A stretch of 64,000 bases of DNA from an uncultured Prevotella sp. (lineage in GTDB: Bacteria; Bacteroidota; Bacteroidia; Bacteroidales; Bacteroidaceae): contig NZ_CAMJOS010000001.1 in the NCBI RefSeq assembly GCF_946407605.1, forward strand, positions 124,001-188,000, given 5' to 3'. This document shows positions 63,066-64,000 of this stretch, one piece after another (the first letter of the stretch is position 1; each line of letters starts with the position of its first letter). A program made the translations under genes and the position numbers. The notes under the pieces were generated by a model, which did not search any database, was not told where the DNA came from, and saw only the letters and a list, made by a program, of their open reading frames with translations.

Positions 63066-64000
63066 ATGAAGTTGAAAACTACTCTCCTGGCCTTGCTGAC
63101 ACTGGCTGCAGTAACCGTTTCAAAGGCACAAAGTGAACTCTATCCCAAGCATTTCGACCTGGAGCAGGTGACACTGCTCGACGGTCCCATGAAGACCTCG
63201 ATGTACCTAAACATTGAGATGCTGATGAAGTACGACACAGACCGCCTGCTCACACCATTCGTACGTCAGGCAAGACTCTCGGCCACAAGCGATACCAGCA
63301 GTCCCTACTACCGCTGGGAGCAGAAGCACCCCAACTTCGGGAACTGGGGCGGCGATGCCGGCTTCGACCTCAGCGGACATGTGGGAGGCCACTATGTATC
63401 GGCCTTAGCGCTGGCCTATGCCGCCTGTCATGATGCAGATACGAAGACCCGTCTGAAAGAGCGTCTGGACTATATGCTCAACGTCATGAAAGACTGTCAG
63501 GATGCCTACGACGACAATACGGAAGGCCTCTATGGCTTCATTGGCGGCCAGCCCATCAACGAGTCGTGGAAGAAGCTCTATCGCGGCGACCTCTCCGCCA
63601 TCCGCGACAACTGGGGATGGGTGCCGTTCTATTGCCAGCATAAGATTCTGGCAGGCCTGCGCGACGCCTATGTCTATGGCAACAGCGAACAGGCCAAGGA
63701 GATGTTCCGCAAGCTGGCCGACTGGAGCATCAACGTGGTGAGCAAGGTTTCGGAAAGCGACTTCCAGGGATTCCTCGACTGCGAACACGGCGGCATGAAC
63801 GAGACGCTGCTCGATGCCTACCAGCTGTTTGGCGAGAGGAAATACCTGACAGGTGCCAAGAAATACACCCACAAGACGATGCTCAACGGCATGCAGACGC
63901 TCAACAAGACCTTCCTCGACGGCAAGCACGCCAACACCCAGGTGCCCAAGTATATCGGCATGGAGCGTATCTTCGAGCAGGATGCCACCGCCAACAGCTA
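63066..64000 (+). CDS. Glycoside hydrolase family 127 / DUF1680 protein, N-terminal part (cut by window edge)
   Basis: Starts MKLKTTLLALLTLAAVTVSKAQ, a signal peptide, then SELYPKHFDLEQVTLLDGPMKTSMYLNIEMLMKYDTDRLL, the N-terminus of DUF1680/GH127 enzymes (beta-L-arabinofuranosidase group). The conserved GHVGGHYVSALALAYA and GFIGGQP follow. About 311 codons are visible before the right edge. It probably acts on arabinose side chains of plant glycans in the periplasm or outside. The catalytic Cys/Glu region lies beyond the window. Confidence 0.9.
   Translation, partial: MKLKTTLLALLTLAAVTVSKAQSELYPKHFDLEQVTLLDGPMKTSMYLNIEMLMKYDTDRLLTPFVRQARLSATSDTSSPYYRWEQKHPNFGNWGGDAGFDLSGHVGGHYVSALALAYAACHDADTKTRLKERLDYMLNVMKDCQDAYDDNTEGLYGFIGGQPINESWKKLYRGDLSAIRDNWGWVPFYCQHKILAGLRDAYVYGNSEQAKEMFRKLADWSINVVSKVSESDFQGFLDCEHGGMNETLLDAYQLFGERKYLTGAKKYTHKTMLNGMQTLNKTFLDGKHANTQVPKYIGMERIFEQDATANS

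Noticed and set aside
1..64000. CRISPR array or rRNA operon
   Set aside because: No regularly spaced 25-40 base direct repeats with unique spacers and no rRNA sequence were seen.

Overview
The window comes from a Prevotella-like member of the Bacteroidales with roughly 50 percent GC. The evidence is the Bacteroidetes promoter form (TTTG, about 20 bases, then TAnnTTTG) in front of many genes, the near absence of Shine-Dalgarno sites, a giant SprA protein of the type 9 secretion system, meso-diaminopimelate dehydrogenase, a 617-residue DUF4954 protein, and many lipoproteins with SCG- or CSC-type lipoboxes. It reads mostly as core chromosome, with one small accessory island at about 25.2-27.9 kb and a candidate defence gene pair at 38.7-40.6 kb.

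Layout. 1-4 kb (minus): trigger factor, clpP, clpX and the start of recQ, a proteostasis cluster. 4-9.2 kb (minus): lptB, then an electron-transfer operon etfB-etfA-acyl-CoA dehydrogenase-Cys-rich protein. 9.2-15.5 kb: purN, a repeat-rich gap, pgi with a HAD phosphatase, two small envelope proteins and two DUF4230 proteins. 15.5-24.8 kb (minus): sprA, mutY, trmO. 24.8-27.9 kb: a small membrane-anchored protein, a 372-bp inverted-repeat-bounded element, an AT-rich lipoprotein with a long leader, and an HUH transposase fused to a DprA-like domain. 27.8-31.7 kb: murQ and a nitrilase-family amidase (minus), then glyS and an FKBP lipoprotein (plus). 31.7-38.5 kb: a complete tryptophan operon (trpB-E-G-D-C-F-A) preceded by a short leader peptide with three tandem Trp codons and a strong intrinsic terminator, then tRNA-Val(GAC) on the other strand. 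38.7-40.6 kb: an AAA ATPase next to a DUF4435/TOPRIM protein, the two-gene layout of PARIS anti-phage systems. 40.5-45.3 kb (minus): dxs-trkA-trkH. 45.4-51.7 kb (plus): lipoate ligase plus the whole glycine cleavage system, gcvT-gcvH-gcvPA-gcvPB-lpd. 51.7-58 kb: ddh, ruvA, nagB, an M6 peptidase with a type 9 sorting tail, and class I fumarase. 58-64 kb: an M16 peptidase lipoprotein, a DUF4954 protein and the start of a GH127-type glycosidase.

How the parts connect. The lipoate ligase can lipoylate GcvH (Lys64), which Lpd then re-oxidises, so the 45-51.7 kb operon is functionally self-contained. SprA is the outer-membrane exit channel for proteins carrying type 9 tails, and the M6 peptidase of this window ends in such a tail. 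The acyl-CoA dehydrogenase passes electrons to EtfAB from the same operon.

The strongest unexplained signal is a family of short purine-rich tandem repeats, mostly of 7-8 bp period. They sit directly before start codons inside operons (mutY, the HAD gene, trpE, trpD, trpC, gcvPA, lpd), and chemically similar repeats are inserted in frame inside conserved enzymes (MutY, TrpE twice, Lpd, the M6 peptidase). In three of these proteins they encode the same SPFT peptide.
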